From the NCBI RefSeq assembly GCF_003841505.1, contig NZ_REGA01000016.1, positions 48,320-112,319 of the forward strand: a DNA stretch of 64,000 nucleotides, given 5' to 3'. This document shows positions 32,574-41,455 of this stretch, piece after piece (within the stretch, counting starts at the first letter, position 1; each line of letters starts with the position of its first letter). Under the pieces are notes generated by a model. It was given only the letters and a program-made list of their open reading frames with translations, was not told where the DNA came from and made no database searches. The position numbers and the translations under genes are program-made. This DNA is from Natrarchaeobius chitinivorans. Its GTDB lineage: Archaea > Halobacteriota > Halobacteria > Halobacteriales > Natrialbaceae.

Positions 32574-33113
32574 ATGAATCGGCGGAAGTTTTTGGCCGTT
32601 TCCGGTGCCGGAGTGCTTACGGCCGGCGGAGTCGCCCACGTCGCGTCACCGTCGTCGGTTCGAACGACGGCGGCGCGTCTCTCCTACGAGCAGTTGAACG
32701 ACTACGTACCGCAATCGCTCGCCGTCTGTACGCCGTCGGAGGCAGGGTACATCGGCGTGCTCGATATGCCCCCGGCAGACGCGATTACGGAGTTCAAACG
32801 GCGCGGGTTCTCCGAATACTACCTGTCGTACCTCCACGCGTACGAGCGTGACGACGAGGTCGTCTACGAACGCGGCAACCTCGTTCGGCTATCCGACGAT
32901 GGGGACTGGCAGTTGCACGCGCGACTGTTTCCACGCGACGGGCGGACAGAAGTCCGCGGTCACTGGGAGCCCAGCGTCCGGAACCAACCGCGAGCGCACG
33001 TCGCAGGTGACGACGTCGATCACGAGAAAGGGGAAGCGATGATCCGGGCGGAGTTCGACGTGATCGACGAACCGTTTTCCGGCGATCTGTCGATGGTCGA
33101 TAGATGCGGGTGA
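32574..33113 (+). CDS. Tat-signal exported protein, unknown
   Basis: A 179-residue protein with a twin-Arg-type signal, MNRRKFLAVSGAGVLTAGGV (residues 1-20), and no lipobox Cys, so probably secreted or membrane-tethered by the signal. The mature part has LSYEQLNDYVPQSLAVCTPS and a DGDWQLHARLFPRDGRTEVR stretch (about 108-127) suggesting a small beta-rich domain. No family recognised. The start codon lies directly where the RR signal begins, which fixes it well. Confidence 0.78.
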   Translation: MNRRKFLAVSGAGVLTAGGVAHVASPSSVRTTAARLSYEQLNDYVPQSLAVCTPSEAGYIGVLDMPPADAITEFKRRGFSEYYLSYLHAYERDDEVVYERGNLVRLSDDGDWQLHARLFPRDGRTEVRGHWEPSVRNQPRAHVAGDDVDHEKGEAMIRAEFDVIDEPFSGDLSMVDRCG

Positions 33114-33210
33114 AATCCACGAAAACAGCTCGATAACACGCTCGCAGCGTCTGCTTACTTGCCCCAGAAGTGAACGCTGGCGTACTTACAAAGTGCACAC
33201 AGCGGCTCGA

Positions 33211-33390
33211 TCAGACGGATTCTCTGTTATCGAGATAGTTGTTCACGACCATCGGTGCGACGACGCCAACGAAAATCAGCACTCCCATCAGCATTTCTGA
33301 GGATAAATCGGTCAGCCAAAATCCTCCGTAAGTGAGAACCATTGCGACCACGACGAACCCACCTACGACTTTGTTTTCACGGGAAACCAT
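33211..33390 (-). CDS. Small two-helix membrane protein
   Basis: A 59-residue protein: MVSRENKVVGGFVVVAMVLT, a second helix SSEMLMGVLIFVGVVAPMVV (about 30-49), and tail NNYLDNRESV. No known family. It follows infB on the same strand by about 50 bp and may be co-transcribed. Longer upstream reading of this frame overlaps infB and is not believable. Confidence 0.68.
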   Translation of the reverse strand: MVSRENKVVGGFVVVAMVLTYGGFWLTDLSSEMLMGVLIFVGVVAPMVVNNYLDNRESV

Positions 33391-33440
33391 ACCCTCCGTT
33401 CTCGTCCGATATCCCAAAAGAATATCGGGAATTTGATTTT

Positions 33441-35246
33441 TTATTTCCCCCAGAACGGATCGCGCTTGCGGAGTTTCTCGAGGTACATGTTCAGCGCCTC
33501 GAGTTCGTCGCCGGGGATCTCGCCCGCGAGTTCTTGCTCTAAGATCTTCGCGTGCTTTTCGGGGATCTGGGTCCACAACTCGTCGTCCTCTTCGATCTGG
33601 CGGCCGACGGTCGGGCCGTCGATGGCGACCGAGACGCGGTTGCCGGCGCGGGCCTCGTCGATGTCCTCACCCTGTTCCTGAATGCCTTTGACCTGACCGA
33701 CGCGTTCGGGCTCGTTGCCGTCGAACTTGACGACGTGGGTGTTGTTCTGCAGCGTTCCGGAGTTCACTTCGACGCCGACGACGGCGGGGTCGTTCTGGCG
33801 GAAGGTGTGATCCGGGAGGATCCTGAATCGGGCCGGTCGAACGATGTTCTCGAGGATCGTATCCTGCTGGGCACGCTCGAGTTCGTCGACGAACTCCTCG
33901 TACTCGTCGATCAGCTGGTAGATGACTTCGTCGGTGAAAATCCTGACGTCGTCGTTTTCGGCCCGGCGTTCGGCGTCCGAAACCGTGTCGACGTTGAACC
34001 CGAGGATCACCTGCTGTTTCGGATCCTCGGCCGTCGACGCGACGGAGACGTCCCGCGGGGCGACGTCGCCGACCTCCGCGCGCACGATCGGCAGTTCCGC
34101 CTCCGACAGCGCGTCGGCCATCGCCTCCAGACTCCCCAGGGTATCGGCTTTGACGACGACGCCTTGCTCTTCGGTGTCGACGGCGATGTCGGCGAGTTCG
34201 GCTTCGACTTCTGTGCGTACCCCTTCGAGGTCACGATCGCGAACGATCCGTACCGGCGCGCCGGCCATCGCATCCGCCAGATCGGGTGCCGCGACTTTGA
34301 TTCCGGCCGCGGCCGAGACCTCCTCGACCTTTTCGAAGCGGCTCTCGGTACGGATTTCGGCGAGCGGCCGGGGCTGGAGCAACGCGCGAACCTCGGTAAC
34401 GATCGGATCGTTCTGGCCGCCGACGACGATCTCGTCGTCGGCCCGGATCGTCCCGTCGTAGAGAACGGTGTCGATGGTCGTCCCGAATCCTTTCTCCTCT
34501 TTGACCTCGAGGACGGTGCCGACGCCCGGCCCCTGGACGTCGATCTCCATCTCCTCTTTCATGTACCGCTGGGAGAGGCCCATCATGACCGCGAGCAGGT
34601 CGGGCACGCCTTCGCCGGTCATCGCCGAGACGGGGACGACGCCGACGTTGCGCTGGAAGTTCTGGACCCGCCAGTAGAGGTCGGCGGAGAATCCCTCGTC
34701 CGAGAGGTTGCCGATGATCTCATAGAGGCTCTCGTCGAGTCGCGAACTCACCCGGTCGCTCTGGGCGTCGTAGGTCGCGTTGATCGGCGAGTCTTCGTTC
34801 GGGTTCCAGCCGGGGACGGTGTCGATCTTGTTCGCGGCGACGATAAACGGCGTCTGCGACCGCTTGAGTATATCGAGCGCCTCGAGCGTCTGGGGCTGGA
34901 AGCCGTCGTTGACGTCGACGACGAGGATGGCGATGTCCGCGAGCGCGCCACCGCGCGAGCGAAGCGTCGTAAAGGAGTGATGGCCCGGCGTATCGATAAA
35001 CAGGAGGCCGGGGAGGTCGAAGTCGTCTGGATCGACCAGATCTCCTGCGATCGACGAGATGACGTCGAGCGGGACGGCGGTCGCCCCGATGTGCTGGGTG
35101 ATCGCGCCTGCTTCGCCCTCGATAACCGCGGAGCCGCGGATCTTATCGAGGAGACTCGTCTTGCCGTGGTCGACGTGTCCGAGGACGGCCACGATCGGCG
35201 TTCTGAGGGATGAGGGGTCGAGAGTGTCTGAATCCGGTTCCGACAT
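33441..35246 (-). CDS. infB: Translation initiation factor aIF5B (IF-2 homologue)
   Basis: GTPase that promotes subunit joining in archaeal translation initiation. The G domain shows [20 protein letters not shown] (about 16-35, P-loop), the switch-2 [18 protein letters not shown] (about 79-96), and [11 protein letters not shown] (about 137-147). Later blocks: [20 protein letters not shown] (about 230) for domain II and [16 protein letters not shown] for domain III. The 601-residue length is standard for archaea. Start at 35244-35246 ([15 protein letters not shown]) because the upstream open frame has no conserved sequence. Confidence 0.95.
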   Translation of the reverse strand: MSEPDSDTLDPSSLRTPIVAVLGHVDHGKTSLLDKIRGSAVIEGEAGAITQHIGATAVPLDVISSIAGDLVDPDDFDLPGLLFIDTPGHHSFTTLRSRGGALADIAILVVDVNDGFQPQTLEALDILKRSQTPFIVAANKIDTVPGWNPNEDSPINATYDAQSDRVSSRLDESLYEIIGNLSDEGFSADLYWRVQNFQRNVGVVPVSAMTGEGVPDLLAVMMGLSQRYMKEEMEIDVQGPGVGTVLEVKEEKGFGTTIDTVLYDGTIRADDEIVVGGQNDPIVTEVRALLQPRPLAEIRTESRFEKVEEVSAAAGIKVAAPDLADAMAGAPVRIVRDRDLEGVRTEVEAELADIAVDTEEQGVVVKADTLGSLEAMADALSEAELPIVRAEVGDVAPRDVSVASTAEDPKQQVILGFNVDTVSDAERRAENDDVRIFTDEVIYQLIDEYEEFVDELERAQQDTILENIVRPARFRILPDHTFRQNDPAVVGVEVNSGTLQNNTHVVKFDGNEPERVGQVKGIQEQGEDIDEARAGNRVSVAIDGPTVGRQIEEDDELWTQIPEKHAKILEQELAGEIPGDELEALNMYLEKLRKRDPFWGK

Positions 35247-35449
35247 GGTAAACCACCAGAGAAGGTCTTGTCTAGACGTCCGCAGGCCGGTAGTTAAACC
35301 CATCGTCACGGCGCCGTCGGTTCGCGGACCGCGATTGGGGTCGGGAGACCGATACCGTAGGGTTCCTGCCCGGACCGTCTCGAGTGATGTGGGGGTGTTG
35401 ATACAACGCGTCCCGTGTTTTTAATACCGATTAGTAAATACGAGTATGC

Positions 35450-35695
35450 ATGAGCGAGATACTCGCTGAAAACCTCTCGGGGAAGTCCGTCATGGGATCC
35501 GACGGCACCGAGCTCGGATTGCTCTATAACATCACGATGGACCTCAAAACCGGTGGTCTGCACGATCTCATCGTCGAACCCGACGAAGAGGTGCCGACCC
35601 AGACAGTAGACTTCGACATCGACGACGCCGGCCGATTTCTCGTCCCTGTCAGCCGCGTTCAGGCGGTGAAAGATTACATCGTCGTCAAGCGCTAA
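35450..35695 (+). CDS. PRC-barrel domain protein
   Basis: An 81-residue single PRC-barrel: ENLSGKSVMGSDGTELGLLY (about 6-25), TGGLHDLIVEPDEEV (about 34-48) and the C-terminal LVPVSRVQAVKDYIVVKR. PRC-barrels occur in RimM and in reaction-centre proteins; this stand-alone archaeal form likely binds RNA or ribosomal proteins (inference, supported by its position 4 bp before the nob1 gene and opposite infB). Confidence 0.85.
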   Translation: MSEILAENLSGKSVMGSDGTELGLLYNITMDLKTGGLHDLIVEPDEEVPTQTVDFDIDDAGRFLVPVSRVQAVKDYIVVKR

Positions 35696-35699
35696 CGGT

Positions 35700-36158
35700 A
35701 TGTACGTTCTCGACTCCTCGGCTTTTATTCACGACTTTCACACGACAGGACAGACGTCGACGATCCCGCTCGTCCGCGACGAACTCGAGGACGAAAGCGC
35801 CTATCGCTACGATGCGATGGAGGGCTCCGGGATGCACATCCACATTCCGAACGATGATACGACGGAGAAAGTCGAGCGCGCGGCCAGAGAGTCCGGCGAC
35901 CTCGAGGTGCTCTCGGAAACCGACGTTCGACTCGTCGCCGCGAGTTTCGAACTCGACGGAACGCTGGTGACCGACGACTACGCGATGCAAAACGTCGCCG
36001 AGAAACTCAACGTCGACGTCGAGGTGATCGCCCGGGAGGGGATCGACGAGCAGCGCCACTGGCACTTCCAGTGTCAGGGCTGTGGACGGGAGTTCGACGA
36101 GGAGAAAGATCGGTGCCCGATCTGTGGCTCCGCGCTCGCCCGGAAGAACCCGAACTGA
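35700..36158 (+). CDS. nob1: Nob1 endoribonuclease, 16S rRNA 3'-end maturation
   Basis: Cleaves the 3' end of pre-16S rRNA in small-subunit assembly. The PIN domain has MYVLDSSAFIHDF (Asp 5 as metal ligand), and ELDGTLVTDDYAMQNVA with the acidic pair (about 83-99). The zinc ribbon is QCQGCGREFDEEKDRCPICG (about 123-142). 152 residues is normal for archaeal Nob1. Starts 4 bp after the PRC-barrel stop codon, so the two are co-transcribed. Confidence 0.92.
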   Translation: MYVLDSSAFIHDFHTTGQTSTIPLVRDELEDESAYRYDAMEGSGMHIHIPNDDTTEKVERAARESGDLEVLSETDVRLVAASFELDGTLVTDDYAMQNVAEKLNVDVEVIAREGIDEQRHWHFQCQGCGREFDEEKDRCPICGSALARKNPN

Positions 36159-36210
36159 GACGGAAACCGACCGAATTCGCGTCTGAGGCGGAAACTGACT
36201 GAATTCGCGT
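36155..36210. repeat. 28-bp tandem duplication
   Basis: Two units, 36155-36182 and 36183-36210, of CTGAG(A/G)CGGAAAC..GAATTCGCGT. The first includes the nob1 stop codon. Confidence 0.85.
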
Positions 36211-36227
36211 CTCGAGTGTCCAGGCGG

Positions 36228-36313
36228 TCATACGGTTTACTGTAATCATTGCCGGCGCACCCGCCGCCCGGGGCGCGGGTGCGCCGGTACACAGTTACAG
36301 TAATCCGTATCAG
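36228..36313. repeat. Palindromic intergenic repeat, copy C
   Basis: 86 bp from TCATACGGTTTACTGTAATC to AGTAATCCGTATCAG, with core CCGGCGCACCCG / CGGGTGCGCCGG. The right end on the minus strand (CTGATACGG) supplies the TGA stop codon of the CPBP protease gene. Confidence 0.9.
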
Positions 36314-37428
36314 GCGACGCTCAGATAGAGGTTCGCAAAGAGGATGGCGTTGTACGCGCCGTGGATGAGCGCCGGTACGACAAGGTTCTCGGTTCGTTCG
36401 TAGATGATTCCGAGGACGATCGAGAGTCCGAACACGACGCCGAGACTCGCGATGACCTCTCCCACGCCGGCAGTGGCGTACGCGAGTACGTGGACGGCAG
36501 CGAAGATCACGCTCCCGACGACGACGGCACCGTAGCGCGAAAACGTCTCGTACAGCGATTTCTGGATTACGTTCCGGTAGAGCAACTCCTCGAACGGGCC
36601 GATGACCAGCAACGACGCGGGGATCAACACGAGCAGTATCTCGGGGTTCTCCTCGGCCTGCTGGGCGGTTCCGTGGTCGGAACTCTCCACGCCGGTCGTG
36701 TAGAAGACGGTCGAAATCACGAACAGCGCACCGAAGAGGACGATGATGCCGCCGACGGTCCAGAGAACGTCGCGCTTCGACGGAATCTCGAGGTCGATAT
36801 ACGACAGGTCGAACTGGCGGACGAGGAGATATCCTCCCGCGACGACGCCGGTTCCAACGGCCATCCCGATCTGGGAGAGGACCATAAACTGGGGCATCGA
36901 CGGCATGCCGGCGGCGAGTACGATCGGGAGCAACAGAAAGAGCGTCGCGAACTGGGCGCTGACCAGGCCGACGGCACCGACTGCCGAAAGGAGTGCCGTA
37001 TAGGCACTTCGAACCACGAGCCCGGTGATATCGACTCCGACGGCGTAGGCCGCTCCGATTCCGGTGGCCAGTCCTGCGACACAGAACGTCGCGAAGAGCA
37101 GCGGTGCCGGGGTGGAGACGAGCGGAACTGAAACCGGTGCGGTGATCCCCTGATTCAGGGCGTAGCCGACGAGCAAGACGACGACGGTGCTCGAGGCCGC
37201 CCCGATCCAGCCGCTTGTCCGTGAATTGGCCACGGCTGTCGCGCCGACCAGAAAGGCGAGTGTGGCGACGGTCGCGAACCCGACCGACGCCCAGATCGCC
37301 GGATCGTCGACGCCGCGGTTGACGGGGACGAACAGGGTGGCGAGCACCACGGCCGAGAGGAAGATCCCGATTCCGGGGACGACGGCGGACGGAACGGAGA
37401 CCGCGTCGGACCGTGCAGTCTCGGTCAT
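36310..37428 (-). CDS. CPBP-family intramembrane metalloprotease
   Basis: A 372-residue membrane protein with about ten helices. Catalytic CAAX-protease signature: GPFEELLYRNVIQKSLYET (Glu-Glu and Arg, about 280-298), then FAAVHVLAYATAG with the His (about 314-326), and LIHGAYNAILFANLY (about 355-369). Known for this family: Rce1/CPBP-type proteolysis inside the membrane, often in protein maturation or immunity to bacteriocins. Substrate unknown. Start at 37426-37428 (MTETARSDAVSVP). Confidence 0.85.
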   Translation of the reverse strand: MTETARSDAVSVPSAVVPGIGIFLSAVVLATLFVPVNRGVDDPAIWASVGFATVATLAFLVGATAVANSRTSGWIGAASSTVVVLLVGYALNQGITAPVSVPLVSTPAPLLFATFCVAGLATGIGAAYAVGVDITGLVVRSAYTALLSAVGAVGLVSAQFATLFLLLPIVLAAGMPSMPQFMVLSQIGMAVGTGVVAGGYLLVRQFDLSYIDLEIPSKRDVLWTVGGIIVLFGALFVISTVFYTTGVESSDHGTAQQAEENPEILLVLIPASLLVIGPFEELLYRNVIQKSLYETFSRYGAVVVGSVIFAAVHVLAYATAGVGEVIASLGVVFGLSIVLGIIYERTENLVVPALIHGAYNAILFANLYLSVA

Positions 37429-37594
37429 ACGTACGATTTCGAGCGAGGCCTCATAGGACCTCCGCAACCGGCCAACGACCGGTGTTCGAGCGGGACCCGG
37501 GACGCCGACCGACCGGCAGACGGGACGACCACCCGATCGTAAATCGGTTCCGTTGGTACTGTCTTTCGCCGCTCGAAGCGGCCGTTCGGTCGGG

Positions 37595-37625
37595 ATAGTA
37601 ACAACTGCAACGATGAACACACCGA
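37595..37625. repeat. Dispersed motif ATAGTAACAACTGCAACGAT
   Basis: Near-identical to 29538-29574, and similar in reverse to 32484-32520. No gene in it. Confidence 0.6.
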
Positions 37626-37643
37626 GCGCAGCATCCGCGGTTC

Positions 37644-37730
37644 TCATACGGTTTACTGTCAGTCCTTACCGGCGCACCCGCGACCAGGGCGGCGGGTGCG
37701 CCGGTAAACAGTGACAGTAATCCGTATCAC
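37644..37730. repeat. Palindromic intergenic repeat, copy D
   Basis: 87 bp from TCATACGGTTTACTGTCAGT to GTAATCCGTATCAC with core CCGGCGCACCCGC / GCGGGTGCGCCGG. Here both ends are intergenic, between the CPBP gene and pgi. Confidence 0.88.
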
Positions 37731-37832
37731 TCACTCCGTTCGTTCTGATACTGTCGGACGGAACTGTGTGAATATCAGTCGCCCTCCTGGGGCCGTCTCC
37801 AGTGGCCACTCTAGTACCCTCCCAAACGTCGA

Positions 37833-37876
37833 CTGATGAGCGAAATCGAACCACACCGCATGATTTCGCTCATCAG
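37833..37876. terminator. Perfect 15-bp stem-loop downstream of pgi
   Basis: CTGATGAGCGAAATC (37833-37847) and its exact complement GATTTCGCTCATCAG (37862-37876) with a 14-nt loop, about 25 bp beyond the pgi stop. Could act as a transcription end or processing signal, or be a mobile-repeat remnant. Confidence 0.5.
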
Positions 37877-37901
37877 TTCAGGGTTGGGACGCCACTAGGC
37901 G

Positions 37902-39209
37902 TCACCGCTCGACGCGGAGTTCGGTCTTTTCGGTGACGGCGTCCGCTTCGTCGAACTCGCCGCCACCCAGTAGTCCCCGCGTTGCCTTTTTCGCCCACTC
38001 GACCGCCGGCTGGGTGAACGTCTCGACGCCGTACAGCTCGCCCGCGAGCACGCAGGCGGCCTCCATCCCGTACAGCAGCCCGCCGAGTTCGTACTCGTCG
38101 ACGCACTCGAGTTCGACGCGAACGTTCGGTCGGCCGGCGGCCGCCAGACTCGCTTCCGTCGCTTCGAACTCGGCCTCGAGTAGCTCGCCGAGCGTCGAAT
38201 CGCCGAGGTACGCGAGGTCGTCCACGTCGGTTTCTGGGATCGGGCGATCCGGCCCCGTCCGCGGTTTGACGAAGGTGACGAGCTTGTCACGCGGGCCGGC
38301 CCGGTAGAGCTGAAGCTGGGAGTGCTGGTCGGTGACGCCGAGGGCGCGAACCGGCGTCTGGCCGAGTTCGTCCTTGCCGAGGCTCTCGGCCCACAGCTGA
38401 GCGAACCACTCCGCGTAGGTCTCGAGGGACTCCGCGTACGGGATCATCGCGTTCGTCCCCGCTCCGCGGGCGTCGAGAGCGTAACTGGTCGCGCCGTAGG
38501 CGTAGGCCGGGCACTCGAACAGCGAGCCGGAAAGCGAGTCGGCCTCGGCGGCCGCGCCCTCGAGCAGCGCCTCGGGGTCGTGGCCACAGACCGCGGCGGC
38601 GACCATGCCGACCGCGGAGAGGGCGGAAAAGCGGCCCGGAACGCCGTCGGGGACCGTCAACGCCGGGAGATCGTGACGGTCCGAGAGGTCCCGCAGCGGG
38701 CCAGACTCGCCGGTCGTCACGATGGTCCGCTCGGTCCAGTCGACGCCTGCCGACTCGAACGCGTCGCGGACGACGAGGAAGTTCGCCAGCGTCTCCGCCG
38801 TGGTGCCCGACCGCGAGACGACGTTGATCGCGGTGTGCTCGAGTGATGCCCCTTCGAGGTGACTCGAGACCCACTCGGGATCGACGTTGTCGAGGTAGAT
38901 CGCCTCTGTGTCCCCCTCGTCCGCCAGCGCGTTCGTGATCGTCGCCGCGCCGAGTGCACTTCCGCCGATGCCGATCGTGAGCAGCGTCTCGGTGTCGGGG
39001 CCGGCGACCGGTTCGACGGCGGTCCGAATTTCGTCCGGCTCGGTCCGGTTCGGCAAGTTCAACGCTTCGTAGCCGTGTTCCCGGTTTTCCATCCCCCGCT
39101 CGATGCGCTCGTGAGCCACGGCGACCCGCTCGTCGAGGCGCTCGAGCCCCTCCCTCGAGACGCCCGGCGAGGCCACCGACGCGAGCGCGTTCCCGATGTC
39201 GACGTCCAT
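37902..39209 (-). CDS. pgi: Glucose-6-phosphate isomerase
   Basis: Interconverts glucose-6-phosphate and fructose-6-phosphate (gluconeogenesis and sugar metabolism). The PGI fold shows TLLTIGIGGSALGAATITNA (about 75-94), the phosphate-binding VVSRSGTTAETLANFLVV (about 130-147), the QTPVRALGVTDQHSQLQLYR segment (about 280-299), and the catalytic-region PAVEWAKKATRG near the end. 435 residues is in the range for haloarchaeal PGI. ATG at 39207-39209 (MDVDIGNALASVASPG). Confidence 0.92.
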   Translation of the reverse strand: MDVDIGNALASVASPGVSREGLERLDERVAVAHERIERGMENREHGYEALNLPNRTEPDEIRTAVEPVAGPDTETLLTIGIGGSALGAATITNALADEGDTEAIYLDNVDPEWVSSHLEGASLEHTAINVVSRSGTTAETLANFLVVRDAFESAGVDWTERTIVTTGESGPLRDLSDRHDLPALTVPDGVPGRFSALSAVGMVAAAVCGHDPEALLEGAAAEADSLSGSLFECPAYAYGATSYALDARGAGTNAMIPYAESLETYAEWFAQLWAESLGKDELGQTPVRALGVTDQHSQLQLYRAGPRDKLVTFVKPRTGPDRPIPETDVDDLAYLGDSTLGELLEAEFEATEASLAAAGRPNVRVELECVDEYELGGLLYGMEAACVLAGELYGVETFTQPAVEWAKKATRGLLGGGEFDEADAVTEKTELRVER

Positions 39210-39334
39210 GGCCGAGAAGGCGTTCGCCGGGGCTAAAGGGGTTGCGCCACGCGCTGGCGTCTTCGGGCCGTCTGCGTCTGTGACGACCGACCGGAGACGA
39301 AACCCCGAAAACGGCCCCGGCCCTACGAGCCGGT

Positions 39335-39808
39335 ATGAGCGAACAGACGGGGACGTTCGTCGTCACCCACGCCGAAGCCGAGTCGGCCGTCGTCCGGGAC
39401 GTCGAGACCGCACAGGTCCACACCCTCGCGTCGAACCCGGGCCTCGAGGTCCAGGACGTCGTCGAGGCGACGCTCGCACCCGATCCCCCGCTCGAGGTCA
39501 CCTGGCAGGTGATCGAGGTCGACGACCGTCGGTCGGTCGACCTGGTCGACAGCGACCTCGAACCGACTCAGCACTCGAAAGATCTGGCGGCCGACGCGGC
39601 CGTCGGCGACCTTCACCGGGAGGAGCGAGCCGGAACCGGCGAGGTCCACGTCCTCCGGGTTCCGGATGGTGAAGTCGACGACGCTGCCAGGGATATCCTC
39701 GAGGACGACGAGACGATCGCACGGGCGGCACGACTCGAGGCGGTCCGCGTCGAAGTGCGCCGGTCGGCCGACGACGGAGTGGTGAGCGTCCGGTATCTCC
39801 CCGACTGA
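39335..39808 (+). CDS. Conserved haloarchaeal protein (DUF5812-like)
   Basis: A 157-residue acidic soluble protein: MSEQTGTFVVTHAEAESAVV, then VHTLASNPGLEVQDVVEATL (about 28-47), then IARAARLEAVRVEVRRSADD near the C-terminus. I recognise the sequence style as DUF5812, a haloarchaea-specific family without known function. Divergent from pgi, with about 125 bp between the starts. Confidence 0.75.
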   Translation: MSEQTGTFVVTHAEAESAVVRDVETAQVHTLASNPGLEVQDVVEATLAPDPPLEVTWQVIEVDDRRSVDLVDSDLEPTQHSKDLAADAAVGDLHREERAGTGEVHVLRVPDGEVDDAARDILEDDETIARAARLEAVRVEVRRSADDGVVSVRYLPD

Positions 39809-39925
39809 GACGGACCGTTGTCCGTCTTCCCGGAGGCCGCGACGACCTGTGAGTGTATCGCAGACCGGTGAACGATCCGTCCGATGTACCGTCGCACGTA
39901 CGAAGTGTACCGTCGAGGGTGGGCT

Positions 39926-40033
39926 GTATCGTCCTCGAGTGGCCGAACTCGAGTGGTTCAGAACGAGTTCGAGTGGGTCGTATCGTCCTCGAGTGGCCGG
40001 ACTCGAGTAGATCGGAGCGAGTTCGAGTGGTCC
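39926..40033. repeat. 54-bp tandem repeat, two units
   Basis: Units 39926-39979 and 39980-40033 begin GTATCGTCCTCGAGTGGCCG and end GAGTTCGAGTGG. Located at the 3' side of the DUF5812-like gene. Confidence 0.85.
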
Positions 40034-40059
40034 GAAGCAACCCCGAATCGTACGGAAAC

Positions 40060-40440
40060 TTACGTTCGACTCGGCCCGCCTGCGCTCTGGACCCGCCAGC
40101 TCCCATCGAGTCCACAGGCGTCACGGACCTCGTACTCGATCGTCGTTTCGTCTGCGATCGTCGCTCCGCCATCGACGCGTTCGACGCGCAACGGAACGTC
40201 GAGCGTGTTGCCACAGCACCCGACGCCGACGAACTCCTCCCACAGGTCACCTTCCCGGGCGCTCTCGCGGGTCTTTCGCAAGAATGCGCGGAACGACGGT
40301 TTCTCGACCTGAAACCGTCCCCACTCCGAGAGGTCCGCCGGATACGAGACGACGACGCGATCGGCCGACGGCGTCCCCGCTCGCGTCTCGTCGGCGCGCT
40401 CCTCGAGTCGGTCGCCGGAACGGCTCGAATTGGACGTCAT
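40060..40440 (-). CDS. Conserved haloarchaeal hypothetical protein
   Basis: A 126-residue protein. After a polar start (MTSNSSRSGDRLEERADE), the core has VVVSYPADLSEWGRFQVEKP (about 29-48), FRAFLRKTRESAREGDLWEE (about 50-69), and FVGVGCCGNTLDVPLRVER with an adjacent Cys pair (about 70-88). The Cys-Cys and Asn suggest a possible metal or redox site, but no family function is known to me. ATG at 40438-40440. Confidence 0.72.
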   Translation of the reverse strand: MTSNSSRSGDRLEERADETRAGTPSADRVVVSYPADLSEWGRFQVEKPSFRAFLRKTRESAREGDLWEEFVGVGCCGNTLDVPLRVERVDGGATIADETTIEYEVRDACGLDGSWRVQSAGGPSRT

Positions 40441-40558
40441 ACCCGTCTGTACGGGCTCGAGACTCTTTAGCCCCTCGTAAATTCCGCACACGACTGATGT
40501 GAAATATGCTGAGGAAATTGAGAAGGCTTACTTCGGCTGACTGCCAGTGGTCCGATAC

Positions 40559-41455
40559 ATGGGGTATTTCGACGTACCGGAGATAGAGTACACCCGGTAC
40601 AGCAACCGCCAGCTCGCGGCGGTGCCACTTGCGCTTCTCGCGGTTGCACTGCTCGTCCTCAGCGGGTCGTTTCTCCTGACCGGAGCGCCGGTCCAGTTGG
40701 GGATGGACTTCGCCGGCGGAGCGGAACTGACGATCCAGACGACGTCGTCCGAAGAGGAGATCCGGAACGCCTTCGATCGCGAACCCGATTCGATCCAGGC
40801 GATCCAGGCACCGGGCGTCGACAATCAGTACACGGTGCAGTTCGCCGGCATCGAAGACGAGGGGATAATCCAGGGACTGAGTGATCAGGCCGAATCGAAC
40901 CTCGAGGCCGACGGAGACGCGTCGATCGTCCAGTCCGAATCGACGGCCTCACCGAGTTTCGCCCAGCAGGCCCAGCAGACCGCGCTGCTGGGGATCGCCG
41001 TCGCGTTTCTCGGAATGAGCGTCCTCGCGTTCTTGCTCTTTCGGACGTTCGTCCCGTCGATCGCGATCGTCGCCTCGGCGTTTTCGGATATCGTGATCCC
41101 GCTCGCGTTCATGTCGCTTGCGGGCATTCAGCTCTCGCTGGGAACCGTCGCCGCACTGTTGATGTTGATCGGATACTCGGTCGACTCGGACATCCTGTTG
41201 AACAACCACATCCTCCGACGGAGCGGTGATTTCTACGAGAGCGTTCACCGGGCGACCCGGACCGGTATCACGATGACGGTTACGTCGATGATGGCGATGC
41301 TCGTCATGGGGATCGCGGCGTCGCTGTTCGGCGTCGAACTGCTCGCGTCGATCGGCATCATCCTCTTCGTCGGCCTCGCGACCGACCTGATGAACACGTA
41401 CATGCTAAACGTCAGTCTCCTTCGCTGGTACAAGTTCGAGGGGGTGAGATCGTAA
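40559..41455 (+). CDS. secF: Protein-export membrane protein SecF
   Basis: A 298-residue partner of SecD that assists Sec-dependent export. First helix about 20-42 (VPLALLAVALLVLSGSFLLT), then the periplasmic-type GMDFAGGAELTIQTT motif (about 50-64), then five further helices including GTVAALLMLIGYSVDSDILL (about 195-214), the conserved SecF TM4 region, and TRTGITMTVTSMMAML. ATG at 40559 (MGYFDVPEIEYTRY); a GTG 12 bp upstream is alternative. Overlaps secD by 1 bp. Confidence 0.93.
   Translation: MGYFDVPEIEYTRYSNRQLAAVPLALLAVALLVLSGSFLLTGAPVQLGMDFAGGAELTIQTTSSEEEIRNAFDREPDSIQAIQAPGVDNQYTVQFAGIEDEGIIQGLSDQAESNLEADGDASIVQSESTASPSFAQQAQQTALLGIAVAFLGMSVLAFLLFRTFVPSIAIVASAFSDIVIPLAFMSLAGIQLSLGTVAALLMLIGYSVDSDILLNNHILRRSGDFYESVHRATRTGITMTVTSMMAMLVMGIAASLFGVELLASIGIILFVGLATDLMNTYMLNVSLLRWYKFEGVRS

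Noticed and set aside
33552..35213. A long plus-strand open frame opposite infB
   Set aside because: Antisense shadow of aIF5B, no recognisable domain.
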